From the NCBI GenBank assembly GCA_964628515.1, contig CAZVNZ010000003.1:1-64000 (forward strand): 64,000 nucleotides of DNA, written 5' to 3'. The notes beneath the pieces are model-generated. The model had not been told where the DNA came from. It made no database searches and saw only the letters and a program-made list of their open reading frames with translations. The DNA comes from CAZVNZ01 sp964628515 (GTDB taxonomy: Bacteria; Bacillota; Clostridia; Christensenellales; Christensenellaceae). The position numbers and the translations under genes are program-made. Below are positions 34,059-42,627 of this stretch, piece by piece (position 1 is the stretch's first letter; every line of letters starts with the position of its first letter).

Positions 34059-37000
34059 TTAAATATCCAACATATTAAGTATAGAGTTTTTATCAAAATT
34101 ATCTGCGTATTCTACCAACTTAGATGCAACATATGGGTTTTCTTCCGTAATGGATTTGGCAATTTCCATTACAGCATCAAAATCTCCCCGCATTAAATAA
34201 TTTTTGATACTCTCTTTAATTTCTCCGCTTAATTCCACCTCCTTTTTTTGTATTGATTCTGTACATTCATCATTAGTATAAACATATTTAACTCCTATTA
34301 AACCCTCTATTGCTTTGAAAAGTTTTTCTGCCATAAAGGGCTTGGTTAAAAATACATCCGCACCTGCATCTGTTGCTATGGTTTTGTAGCTGTCTAAGGC
34401 ATTTACCGTAAGCACGATTATAGGCGTTCTAACATCCTTTTTGGTTTTTCTTATTTGCTCTATTGCCTCAATACCGCTAACCTCGGGCATATATAACTCT
34501 GTTATTATAATATCCGGTTTATGCTCTCTAAAAGCACTTAGTAGCTCTGCGCCGTTTCCTGCGTGGGTTACGCTAAAGCCTATGTTGCTTAATAATGTGC
34601 AAATTATATACCGTGCTTCCTCGTTATCGTCTGCAATAAGTACATTGCAACTGCCCTCTATACCACGTATGTTTGTGTAATTATTGGCTAAAGTTTGAGC
34701 GTTTTGAGAGTTTTGTGCATCCGTGTTGTTTAGCACTATTGTAATTCTAAACAAGGAGCCTTCTCCGACTTTTGAGTATATTAGCTGTAAATCCCCCTTC
34801 ATTAATTGGGCAAACCGCTTGCTTATAGACATTCCAAGCCCTGTACCGCCCCCGGATTTACTGCCTGCCTCCGTTTGCTCGAAAGCCTCAAATACCTTTT
34901 TTTGTTCCTCTTCTTTTATGCCCACACCCGTATCTTTAATATCTACAATAAGGATAAACTCCTCGTTTTTAGCATTTTCGCAAGTAACATTTACCTCTAT
35001 TTCTCCATCAAAAGTAAACTTATATGCGTTGCTTATGGTGTTTATAAGCATTTGGTTTATCTTTATTGGGTCGCCTATTGCGTATTTGGGAAGATTTTTA
35101 GCTACGTTTAATTTAAAACCTAAATTTTTTGCTTCCATTTGGGGTTTAAACATATTTCCAACCGTATTAAATATTTCTCCTAAGGCAAATTCTTCAACGT
35201 TTAAGGTGGTTTTGCCTGCCTCTATTTTAGACATTTCCAAAATATCGTTAATCAAACTTAGCAGGTGCGTTCCGCTTTGCTTTATTGTATTTACGTAAGA
35301 CATTTCCGTTTTCCCTATATTATCGCTAAGTTGCAGTAGTTGAGAGTACCCTAACACCGCATTCATAGGTGTGCGTATTTCGTGGCTCATATTTGCCACA
35401 AACAAACTTTTTGCTTTGTTGGCACTGTCTGCTGCCTCTTTTAGCTCTACCGTCTCCGTTTCGTTTATGGTTATTTCCAGCATACCTGAAATCTCGTTGC
35501 TGTCGTCTAAAATGGGGTTTCTGTATATTTTGTAATAGTGGTTTTTGCCTTCCTTTTGTATCACATTTTCCACCATGCAAATTTCCTTGATGTTGTTTAG
35601 AATAGGGCAATGGCTACATTGAGAGGTGTTGTTTAAAAAGTTGTAGCAAAATACATTTTTCCCCGGTCTGAAGCCTGCATTATAGCTTGCCTCGTTAAAA
35701 AACCTAACTCTGAAATCCTTGCCTATTATGCGTATGGGAATTGGTATATATTGGAAATATCTTAAAATAACCTCAAAGGCATTATTAGCCGTGCTTAAAA
35801 GCTCCGCATACTTGCCTTTTGCCCCTTCAATATCTATAAAGGTGTATAAATTACCCATTGCAAAGGCTTTTGTAGTGTCGTTAAGCTCGGTTATTATTGT
35901 TTCTACATTATTTACCGTCTTTGTATATGCCTCCTGCATTTCTTTTTGTTGATCGTAAATTGTTTGCAAATAGGGGAGAGTAGGGCGCTTGCCTATATTT
36001 AGATGAGCATTTGCAAAATCCCCCTTAGACAACTTGGAAAGTGCCTCCACCTTTACGTTTGAGAGGTGGTCGAAGTATGCAAAAATCTGTTCCTGTTCTT
36101 TAATTTTATCTATTAACTCCGTTTGGTCTACGTAAATTTGCAAATATCCCGTCTCTTGAGTTTTGGTGGTTAGGCGGATATTTTTGCCCATTATGTATAT
36201 GTTTTCCAAAATACTTAAGCCTTTGCATCGCTCTATTTCGTTAGTTATTTTGTGTCTGTCCGAAACTTCTAAGCTTTTTAAATTAACATCTTTTAGTATT
36301 TCGTCTTTAGAGAGGTTAAACAAACTAAGCATTTGACTGTTGGCATAAAGTATTTTTAAGTCTTTATTTAGTATTAAAATGCCTACGGAAACAGAATCTA
36401 AAATATTAAGTACATTATCCAACATTAAATTTAGTGATGATTTTATGCCTGCGTTTTTAAGGGTGTCTAACCGTTTAAATAGGTTGCCCCACGCAATACT
36501 GTTGGCTAAATTGTTAATGTCTAACAAAAGTTTGGCGTTGTTCTGCGCAAAATCTATTAAACTGTCTGCCGCTTGAGTAATTTCGTTATTGCCTTTTAGC
36601 TTGGTATATGGTCTGTCTGCCCGAATATTCGCCACCAGCGCACCTAAATCCTTTATAGGTGCGGTTAGTCTTTTTGCCAGTATACCAACCACTATAAGTA
36701 CAATTATCATCACAATAAGATAAATAATTATGCTGTTTGCCAAAAAGCCGTCCACAAAAGCGTTTGCCACCGTAGCATCAGAAATAAAGGAGCGCACGTA
36801 CCAGCCTTCGTAATCCATGCCGGAAAGGTAGCTTGTGCCTTGTAAATTGCTTGTTTCGTCCTTTTCGGTTTTAGCGCCGTTTGTGTAGGTTGAGTGAAAA
36901 TCCAATGAGGTGGCTTTGCTTACAAGTTTGCCGTTATTTAAGCGGTATTCCGTATATTTTGTAATGGCGAAATTTTTATCTATCGTGGGTACAATCACAG

Positions 37001-37637
37001 AAAAGGAGGACTCCATATTGCTTATAAGCGCCGCCTCGTTTAGTTTGTTTAGCAGTATTTCCATATCTAAAGCAACTCCGGCAAAGCCTACTAAACTGCC
37101 GTTTCGCTTAATGGGGGAGATGATTTCAAATAGGGTTACACCCTCCTCGTTTACGTGAGACACCAGCTTAGAGCTGTTAAAAGTTGCCTCGTTAAACACC
37201 ATTTCCGTGTGCAAGTATTTGTCGTATTCGTGGGGCTGTGCCTCTCCCAATTCGTTTATACGGTATTTGTAAGTTGTGTTGTATGCCCACAAAGCAGAGT
37301 TTTCCACAGAAATTTTATCGTAAGCATTTTTAAAAGACTCCATAATAAGCTGATGGTTGTGGTCTTCGTTAAACTCGGTTGGGGTTTTTGAAGAAATAAA
37401 CATATCTGTAAGCAGGGCATTTGTGGAAATGCTCTCTGCAATATTTACGTTTTTCATAATTTCCATATTTACACGTTCTGCCATTAAATCGTTTTCTATT
37501 ACGTCAAGCTCGGTTACTGTGGATACAAAAAAGCTTTTAAAGGCAAACATAAATACAAAAAAAACTATTATTAATATGCATGTAAATATTAGCAATATAT
37601 TGCGTACAAAAATGTTTCTTAAGGACTTTGTTTTCAT
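34059..37637 (-). CDS. Hybrid sensor histidine kinase (dCache-HAMP-PAS-HisKA-HATPase-REC) with Glu at the REC phospho-site
   Basis: This 1192-residue membrane kinase has TM1 (~8-32), a Cache-type sensor (~40-270), TM2 and HAMP (~275-345). Two PAS-like regions follow (~410-500, ~640-740), the second with the CxxCP cluster QCSHCPI and further cysteines. Next are HisKA (His in NMSHEIRTPMN, ~754), HATPase (~865-985) and a REC domain (~1010-1130) in which the expected phospho-acceptor Asp is Glu (DIIITELYMP, codon GAG at 34497-34499). Acidic residues (ADD) and Lys (TKPF) are kept. The start is placed at ATG 37637 behind AAGGGGAA. It lies 8 nt after the HD-GYP regulator gene in one operon. Confidence 0.92.
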   Translation of the reverse strand: MKTKSLRNIFVRNILLIFTCILIIVFFVFMFAFKSFFVSTVTELDVIENDLMAERVNMEIMKNVNIAESISTNALLTDMFISSKTPTEFNEDHNHQLIMESFKNAYDKISVENSALWAYNTTYKYRINELGEAQPHEYDKYLHTEMVFNEATFNSSKLVSHVNEEGVTLFEIISPIKRNGSLVGFAGVALDMEILLNKLNEAALISNMESSFSVIVPTIDKNFAITKYTEYRLNNGKLVSKATSLDFHSTYTNGAKTEKDETSNLQGTSYLSGMDYEGWYVRSFISDATVANAFVDGFLANSIIIYLIVMIIVLIVVGILAKRLTAPIKDLGALVANIRADRPYTKLKGNNEITQAADSLIDFAQNNAKLLLDINNLANSIAWGNLFKRLDTLKNAGIKSSLNLMLDNVLNILDSVSVGILILNKDLKILYANSQMLSLFNLSKDEILKDVNLKSLEVSDRHKITNEIERCKGLSILENIYIMGKNIRLTTKTQETGYLQIYVDQTELIDKIKEQEQIFAYFDHLSNVKVEALSKLSKGDFANAHLNIGKRPTLPYLQTIYDQQKEMQEAYTKTVNNVETIITELNDTTKAFAMGNLYTFIDIEGAKGKYAELLSTANNAFEVILRYFQYIPIPIRIIGKDFRVRFFNEASYNAGFRPGKNVFCYNFLNNTSQCSHCPILNNIKEICMVENVIQKEGKNHYYKIYRNPILDDSNEISGMLEITINETETVELKEAADSANKAKSLFVANMSHEIRTPMNAVLGYSQLLQLSDNIGKTEMSYVNTIKQSGTHLLSLINDILEMSKIEAGKTTLNVEEFALGEIFNTVGNMFKPQMEAKNLGFKLNVAKNLPKYAIGDPIKINQMLINTISNAYKFTFDGEIEVNVTCENAKNEEFILIVDIKDTGVGIKEEEQKKVFEAFEQTEAGSKSGGGTGLGMSISKRFAQLMKGDLQLIYSKVGEGSLFRITIVLNNTDAQNSQNAQTLANNYTNIRGIEGSCNVLIADDNEEARYIICTLLSNIGFSVTHAGNGAELLSAFREHKPDIIITELYMPEVSGIEAIEQIRKTKKDVRTPIIVLTVNALDSYKTIATDAGADVFLTKPFMAEKLFKAIEGLIGVKYVYTNDECTESIQKKEVELSGEIKESIKNYLMRGDFDAVMEIAKSITEENPYVASKLVEYADNFDKNSILNMLDI

Positions 37638-37645
37638 TTTTCCCC

Positions 37646-38749
37646 TTATTTTTCCATAAGTTGTGTGTAAATAATGTTGATTTCCTGTTGACACTTATTA
37701 AAAGCATCCACCAATTCCGGCATAAAATGGGAGTTTTTCCCTTCGTTTATAATATCCGAGGCTTGCTCTTGCGTCATAGGTTCTTTGTAGGGGCGTTTGC
37801 TTCTAAGTGCGTCGTACACATCCGCCACCGCCATAATTTGAGCGCAAAGGGGTATATTTTTACCCACAAGCCCCTCAGGGTATCCACTACCGTTATATTT
37901 TTCATGATGATATAAAATAACCGAGTGCGCCATATCAACGTAGGGAGAGTCGATCATTTCTTCTTTTATGCTTAAAAATGTTTGCGCTCCCAAAGTGGTA
38001 TGGGTTTTCATAATTTCAAATTCTTCGGGAGTCAGTTTTCCAGGTTTTAGCAATATTCTATCCTCTATACCCACCTTGCCAATATCGTGAAGGGGGGCAA
38101 CAAGTTTTATAATCCGCACGTATTCGTCGTCTATTTGCTCAAAAATACCATCCTCTTTAAGTTTTTTTGCTATAATCTCGCAAAAAAAGCCTACCCGCTC
38201 TAAGTGCATACCCGTATCGGTGTCTCTGCACTCAGAAAGTTTTGCAAGGGCAAGTATGGTAGCGTTTTGAGCAATTACCAACTTTTTGTTGGTTTTGGTA
38301 ATTTCGTCTAACTGCTCTTCTACACGTTTTTCCAAGCCTTGATTTATTAAGCCGATTTCGTACCGCAATTTGCTTAGTTGGATGTGGGTTTTAATACGCT
38401 CTGTGACTTCCTCAAACTCGAAAGGCTTGGTAATATAATCCACACCCCCCTGTCTGAAGGCTTCCACCTTATCTGCAACTTGAGATAATGCACTTATAAA
38501 AATTATGGGTATATCTGCATATTTGGGGTTTTGCTTTATGGCTCTGCATGCTTCGTAGCCGTTCATCTCCGGCATATTAATATCCATTAATATTACGTTG
38601 GGAAGGCTAAATTTCAAAGCATTTATTGCGTCTATGGCACTCCTAAACAAAGATACAACATACCCGTTTTTTTGTAGTATCTCTTTTAGCAGTTTTAAAT
38701 TTGCAGGAGTATCGTCTACCACCATTATTTCGTTAAAACTATTGCTCAT
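37646..38749 (-). CDS. Response regulator with HD-GYP c-di-GMP phosphodiesterase domain
   Basis: This 367-residue protein has a REC domain (~1-120; VVDD, phospho-Asp in ILMDINMP, Lys in TKPF) and a short coiled linker (~125-160). An HD-GYP domain follows with HDIGKVG (~221) and HHEKYNGSGYP (~290), so it should hydrolyse c-di-GMP when phosphorylated. It is the first gene of a two-gene operon with the hybrid kinase. GAGG precedes two staggered ATGs; the one used is the second. Confidence 0.94.
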   Translation of the reverse strand: MSNSFNEIMVVDDTPANLKLLKEILQKNGYVVSLFRSAIDAINALKFSLPNVILMDINMPEMNGYEACRAIKQNPKYADIPIIFISALSQVADKVEAFRQGGVDYITKPFEFEEVTERIKTHIQLSKLRYEIGLINQGLEKRVEEQLDEITKTNKKLVIAQNATILALAKLSECRDTDTGMHLERVGFFCEIIAKKLKEDGIFEQIDDEYVRIIKLVAPLHDIGKVGIEDRILLKPGKLTPEEFEIMKTHTTLGAQTFLSIKEEMIDSPYVDMAHSVILYHHEKYNGSGYPEGLVGKNIPLCAQIMAVADVYDALRSKRPYKEPMTQEQASDIINEGKNSHFMPELVDAFNKCQQEINIIYTQLMEK

Positions 38750-38841
38750 TGCTCATACCTCAATGTAATATCCATTTTCAGTATAGCATAAAAAACCTTA
38801 TAAATCAAATAAAATTATAGTAAGTTTAATTTATGCACACC

Positions 38842-39378
38842 TTATTTTTCTATGCCTACCCTTGCACCTATTCCGCTGTCGAAGGGGTGTTTTACTTTTT
38901 TTATTTCGCTTACATAATCTGCAAGGGCAATAAGCTCTTCTGAAGGGTTTCTGCCTGTCAGTACCACTTCTGTTTTTCTGTCTTTATCTTTTATAAACTC
39001 AATTAGCGGTGCGCAATCAATTAGTTTGCAACCTGCCGCCCCTAAAATTTCGTCTAAAACAAGGAGGTCGCACTTGTTTTCTTTGCATAATTCAAGTGCG
39101 ACTGCCAAATTTTTTTCGTGTTCTTTTATATATATTTGCCTTGCTTTTTCGTCCGTTAAGTAGGAAAAACCTCCTTTAACGTTGCATACAACGGTAGTAA
39201 TGTTTGGTACTTTTTTAAGTATTTCAAACTCGCTACTTGTGCCGTTTTTAAGAAACTGTGTTATTACCACATTAAGACCGCTACCGGCGGCTCTTACGGC
39301 AAGCCCTGTTGCCGCCGTTGTTTTGCCTTTGCCGTCTCCGCAATAAATATGTACAAGATAATGCTGTTTATTCATCAT
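38842..39378 (-). CDS. Corrinoid (cob(I)alamin) adenosyltransferase, CobA/CobO/BtuR type
   Basis: This 178-residue protein has a P-loop-like GDGKGKTTAATG at ~14-25, VVITQFLKNG, and DLLVLDEILGA near 105. It makes adenosylcobalamin from cobalamin and ATP. No cobalamin riboswitch is visible upstream. Two ATGs in tandem (39378 and 39375) follow GAGGTGA. Its leader contains a 13-bp perfect inverted repeat whose inner arm covers the ribosome site. It is 71 nt downstream of a histidine kinase gene. Confidence 0.92.
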   Translation of the reverse strand: MMNKQHYLVHIYCGDGKGKTTAATGLAVRAAGSGLNVVITQFLKNGTSSEFEILKKVPNITTVVCNVKGGFSYLTDEKARQIYIKEHEKNLAVALELCKENKCDLLVLDEILGAAGCKLIDCAPLIEFIKDKDRKTEVVLTGRNPSEELIALADYVSEIKKVKHPFDSGIGARVGIEK

Positions 39379-39381
39379 TCA

Positions 39382-39435
39382 CCTCATTAAAGTAATTTGT
39401 ATATTATATAATACTAATTTAATACTTTAATGAGG
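39382..39435 (-). promoter_or_regulatory. 13-bp perfect inverted repeat over the adenosyltransferase ribosome site
   Basis: CCTCATTAAAGTA (39382-39394) and TACTTTAATGAGG (39423-39435) are exact complements, 28 bp apart. On the minus strand the second arm ends in GAGG, the Shine-Dalgarno core of the gene. As RNA the hairpin would hide the ribosome site; as DNA it could be a two-site operator. Confidence 0.6.
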
Positions 39436-39449
39436 TTTAGTCAACAGTT

Positions 39450-41678
39450 TTAATTATTGCTTTGTGTAAAATTATCCAAAATAATATTTACTTTAAATAA
39501 ATCGCCGTCAATATCTATGGTAAGCTCGCCGTGCATAAGCCTCATAAAATCCTTTGCTATTGCAAGTCCAAGCCCGCTACCCTCCGTATGTCTGGAGCTG
39601 TCCCCACGTACAAACCGCTCCATAAGCTCTTCTTCGCTGATATTTAGGGGGGAGCCCGACACGTTTTTTAGGGTGATGATGATTTTCTCCTCAGTTTTGG
39701 TAACGGACATATACACTCGAGAGTTTTCTAAGGAGTATTTAATTGCGTTGTCTATTACGTTGCTAAGCACTCTAAAAAGTAGTTTGCCGTCTGCAAGCAC
39801 ATACATTTTATCGTCCGGAATATCGTTTACAAAAACTAAGGGGCTTTCCTCTATTTTATCCGTAAACTCCGCAAACACCTGCTCTATAAACTGTATTATT
39901 TCTACCTTTGTCATCTCTACGGTAATATTACCGCTGGTAGCCTTTGCCGCCTCGAATAAATCATCAGTTAGTATTTTTAGGCGCTTTGCTTTTAAGTCTA
40001 TAATATCTAAGTATTTTTTAGCATCATCATCATGATTAGCTTGTTTTTTAAGTAAGTCCACATAGGTTAGAATAGAGGTTAGAGGGGTTTTTATATCGTG
40101 AGAAATATTGGTAATAAGCTCCGTTTTCATCCTTTCTGCCTTTACCTCCTTTTCTACCGACTCCTTAAAGCCGTCGGAAATATTGTTTATTTTATCCGCA
40201 ATATTTTTAAGCTCTATATCTTCTGTAACAAAAATTTGGGTATTGTCCTCTCCTTTAATAATTCTGTCAAGCCCTAAGGAAATACGCTTAATTGCCGCCG
40301 CTTTTTGCAGTATCACTCTAAGTACACAGCCTATGTATATTACTGTGCAGAAAAAGAGAATTATTGCCGGTGCAACGTAGCCCACATTTAAGTAAAAATA
40401 TTGGTACACAATAGTATACACAAATGCCAAACACAACACTCCGCCTAAAAGGGTAATGCCCACTATGCCCCAAATATAGCGCTGTTTTACCTGCGCTTGT
40501 TTAGCAGCTTTTGCAATACCGTCTACCGCCATATAAATTACGGTGTAGTTTTCCTTGCGCTTAACACGTTTTGTGGCAGAGGTTATCCACAGTAAAAACA
40601 GGCTTACACTAAGAATTACAACTAAATAAGATTGTATGTTAGCGGAATAATTGCCTATTTTATAGGTGATTATGACTGTGGGTATACAAATTAATGCTTG
40701 TATTAAGGTTAAAAGCAGTCCAACATCGTTTGGCACAGCATCCCATTTGGTTATGCGTATTTCATCTGCATTTTGAGTTTTGCAAAGTAAAGTGCCTTTT
40801 TTTGTTTTGCCTGCCATTATTAATAGGAAAACAAGTGCTATTGCAAAAACTCCGAGAGATACAAGCAAGCCAGTTAAATAAATATTGTATTGTTGCTTGT
40901 CTGCACGGTACTCCAGAATTTTATTGGATTCTTCCTGTGCCGTAAGTGCGTACATAATAGTAATACTTTTGACGTCCGACTCTGCAATATTTGCATCCGA
41001 AATAGTCATTGTACTTATTTTGTATTCTTCCAAGTCATTTATAGTTTTTATAGGATAATTAGCTATGTTTGTGTCTATAATATTTGTATCTTCATCGTAA
41101 ACCACGTACATAATGGGGGCGCTTTTTAAGTTGTTTATGATTTTTTCTTTTCGTTTTTTATAGATGTCCTTAGCTTCTGCCTCGGCATTTTGTATAAGTG
41201 CATCGTATTTTGCGTTTATTTCGTCAATTTTTTGCTTTTTAAACTCCTCTAAAGCAAGTCCGTTTTCTTTAGCAGACACCGTGCTTGCGACTATTGTGGT
41301 ATTAGACATATCCGATTGCTCTGCCGTAATTTCGTAATCGCTGTAATTTTCCTGCCTAATGCTTTGTATTTCCGCAATTTCCGATACTCTTGCGTTTTCA
41401 TAGCCTCTAACATTTTCAAGCGCAATGGTTGTAACATTGTTTTCTTCGTTTACACCTATGCTACTGCGTATTAATTCTCCATAGTAATCCATATCGCTAT
41501 GGTAATCTATACTGTTAAAGTAGTCTCGGTTTTCGCTAAGATTTGCCCCTGTTACACCTGAGTATTCCGCAATACTAATTGAATAGCTACACGCAAAACA
41601 CATGCTTAAACAGCATACTGCCCATGCTGTTATTTTAAATATTATACTTTTGTTAAACTTTTTCGATTTTGTATCCAA
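39450..41678 (-). CDS. Polytopic sensor histidine kinase
   Basis: This 742-residue protein has TM1 (~12-35), a ~210-residue extracellular part with a coiled Lys/Glu/Ala segment, and about six more membrane helices (~265-450). A HAMP-like linker, HisKA (ITNISHDIKTPLTSILTY, His ~526) and HATPase (NVIDNAIKYS, GSGLGLAI) follow. The start is a TTG lying inside the last codons of the regulator gene (26-nt overlap) with a weak ribosome site, so translation is coupled. Partner: the OmpR-type regulator upstream. The signal is unknown; the layout resembles VanS-like kinases with extra membrane helices. Confidence 0.88.
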   Translation of the reverse strand: MDTKSKKFNKSIIFKITAWAVCCLSMCFACSYSISIAEYSGVTGANLSENRDYFNSIDYHSDMDYYGELIRSSIGVNEENNVTTIALENVRGYENARVSEIAEIQSIRQENYSDYEITAEQSDMSNTTIVASTVSAKENGLALEEFKKQKIDEINAKYDALIQNAEAEAKDIYKKRKEKIINNLKSAPIMYVVYDEDTNIIDTNIANYPIKTINDLEEYKISTMTISDANIAESDVKSITIMYALTAQEESNKILEYRADKQQYNIYLTGLLVSLGVFAIALVFLLIMAGKTKKGTLLCKTQNADEIRITKWDAVPNDVGLLLTLIQALICIPTVIITYKIGNYSANIQSYLVVILSVSLFLLWITSATKRVKRKENYTVIYMAVDGIAKAAKQAQVKQRYIWGIVGITLLGGVLCLAFVYTIVYQYFYLNVGYVAPAIILFFCTVIYIGCVLRVILQKAAAIKRISLGLDRIIKGEDNTQIFVTEDIELKNIADKINNISDGFKESVEKEVKAERMKTELITNISHDIKTPLTSILTYVDLLKKQANHDDDAKKYLDIIDLKAKRLKILTDDLFEAAKATSGNITVEMTKVEIIQFIEQVFAEFTDKIEESPLVFVNDIPDDKMYVLADGKLLFRVLSNVIDNAIKYSLENSRVYMSVTKTEEKIIITLKNVSGSPLNISEEELMERFVRGDSSRHTEGSGLGLAIAKDFMRLMHGELTIDIDGDLFKVNIILDNFTQSNN

Positions 41679-42339
41679 TACCCCACACCACCTTTAAATA
41701 TTTTGGCTCTTTAGGATTAATTTCTATCTTCTCTCTTATTCTTCTGATATGCACCGCTATGGTATTTTGCTCTGCATAAGCGCTTTCCTCCCAAACATTT
41801 TCGTATATTTGAGTGGAGTTAAACACCGCTTCCATATTTTGCATTAAAAATTTTAGTATTTTGTATTCTATGGGGGTTAGCTTTATGGGCTCGCAGTCCA
41901 CCGTTACCGCTTTTTTAACGTCGTCTAAAACCAACCCCCCTGTGGCTATTACACCGTTTGTGCTTACAATACTGCCAAGAGAGGTGTATCTTCGTAGTGC
42001 GGATTTTACTCTTGCAAGTAGCTCTAAAGGGTTAAAGGGCTTTGTAATATAATCGTCCGCACCCGAGTTGAGTCCAATAATTTTATCCGTATCTTGAGAT
42101 TTTGCGCTAAGCATAATTACGGGAATGTTGTGCTCGTCTCGTATTTTCATGGTTGTGCGTATGCCGTCCATATTTGGCATCATTATATCCAATATGGCAA
42201 GATGCACCTCGTTTTGCCCAATAATACTTAGGGCTTGCAGACCATCATAGGCTTTTAATACGTTATAGCCTTCGTTTAACAGATAAATCTCTATTGCATC
42301 TACAATTTCTTTTTCGTCATCGCACACTAAAATGTTCAT
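41653..42339 (-). CDS. OmpR/PhoB-family response regulator
   Basis: This 228-residue protein has REC (~1-115; phospho-Asp in LAILDIMMPNMDG, TKPF) and a C-terminal winged helix (~130-225; KLTPIEYKILKFLM, NTIAVHIRRIREKI). AAGGAG precedes the ATG. It is the first gene of an overlapping pair with the kinase. Targets are unknown; the divergent MATE pump is a candidate from its position. Confidence 0.93.
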   Translation of the reverse strand: MNILVCDDEKEIVDAIEIYLLNEGYNVLKAYDGLQALSIIGQNEVHLAILDIMMPNMDGIRTTMKIRDEHNIPVIMLSAKSQDTDKIIGLNSGADDYITKPFNPLELLARVKSALRRYTSLGSIVSTNGVIATGGLVLDDVKKAVTVDCEPIKLTPIEYKILKFLMQNMEAVFNSTQIYENVWEESAYAEQNTIAVHIRRIREKIEINPKEPKYLKVVWGIGYKIEKV

Positions 42340-42486
42340 AGTATTCTCCTTAGGTTTTGTGATAATATGGATAATATCATTATAACACCTCTTTTGCTTA
42401 ATTTGTATATCTAATATTAATATGCAAAAATTACAGCCATACTAAACATTTTCTTACAAATTTATTAAAGTGCATAAGAAAAATAC

Positions 42487-42617
42487 TTGCATTTTTATAA
42501 GTAAATTTGGTATACTTATGAGGCAGATAGCTACAAAGTGGCTTGTAATGCGTGCTACATGGAAAACACAAGGATATTATTTTCCGGAAAACGGTGTACA
42601 ACGCTGAATATTTTTTT
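42487..42617 (+). promoter_or_regulatory. Promoter and structured leader (riboswitch- or attenuator-like) of the MATE gene
   Basis: TTGCAT (42487-42492), 18-bp spacer, TATACT (42511-42516) give a leader of ~105 nt. In it GCGTgcTACA (42550-42559) pairs with TGTAcaACGC (42595-42604), enclosing GGAAAA (42561-42566), TTTTCC (42580-42585) and GGAAAA (42586-42591), so TTTTCC can pair with either partner. After the outer stem come TGAATA and seven T (42611-42617), then GGAGG. Alternative pairings plus a terminator-like end are typical of riboswitches. I cannot match it to a known class. Confidence 0.5.
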
Positions 42618-42627
42618 GGAGGATAAT

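Noticed and set aside
39379..39449. Cobalamin riboswitch before the corrinoid adenosyltransferase gene
   Set aside because: Only 71 bp are available and the conserved GCCACTG-type box is absent.
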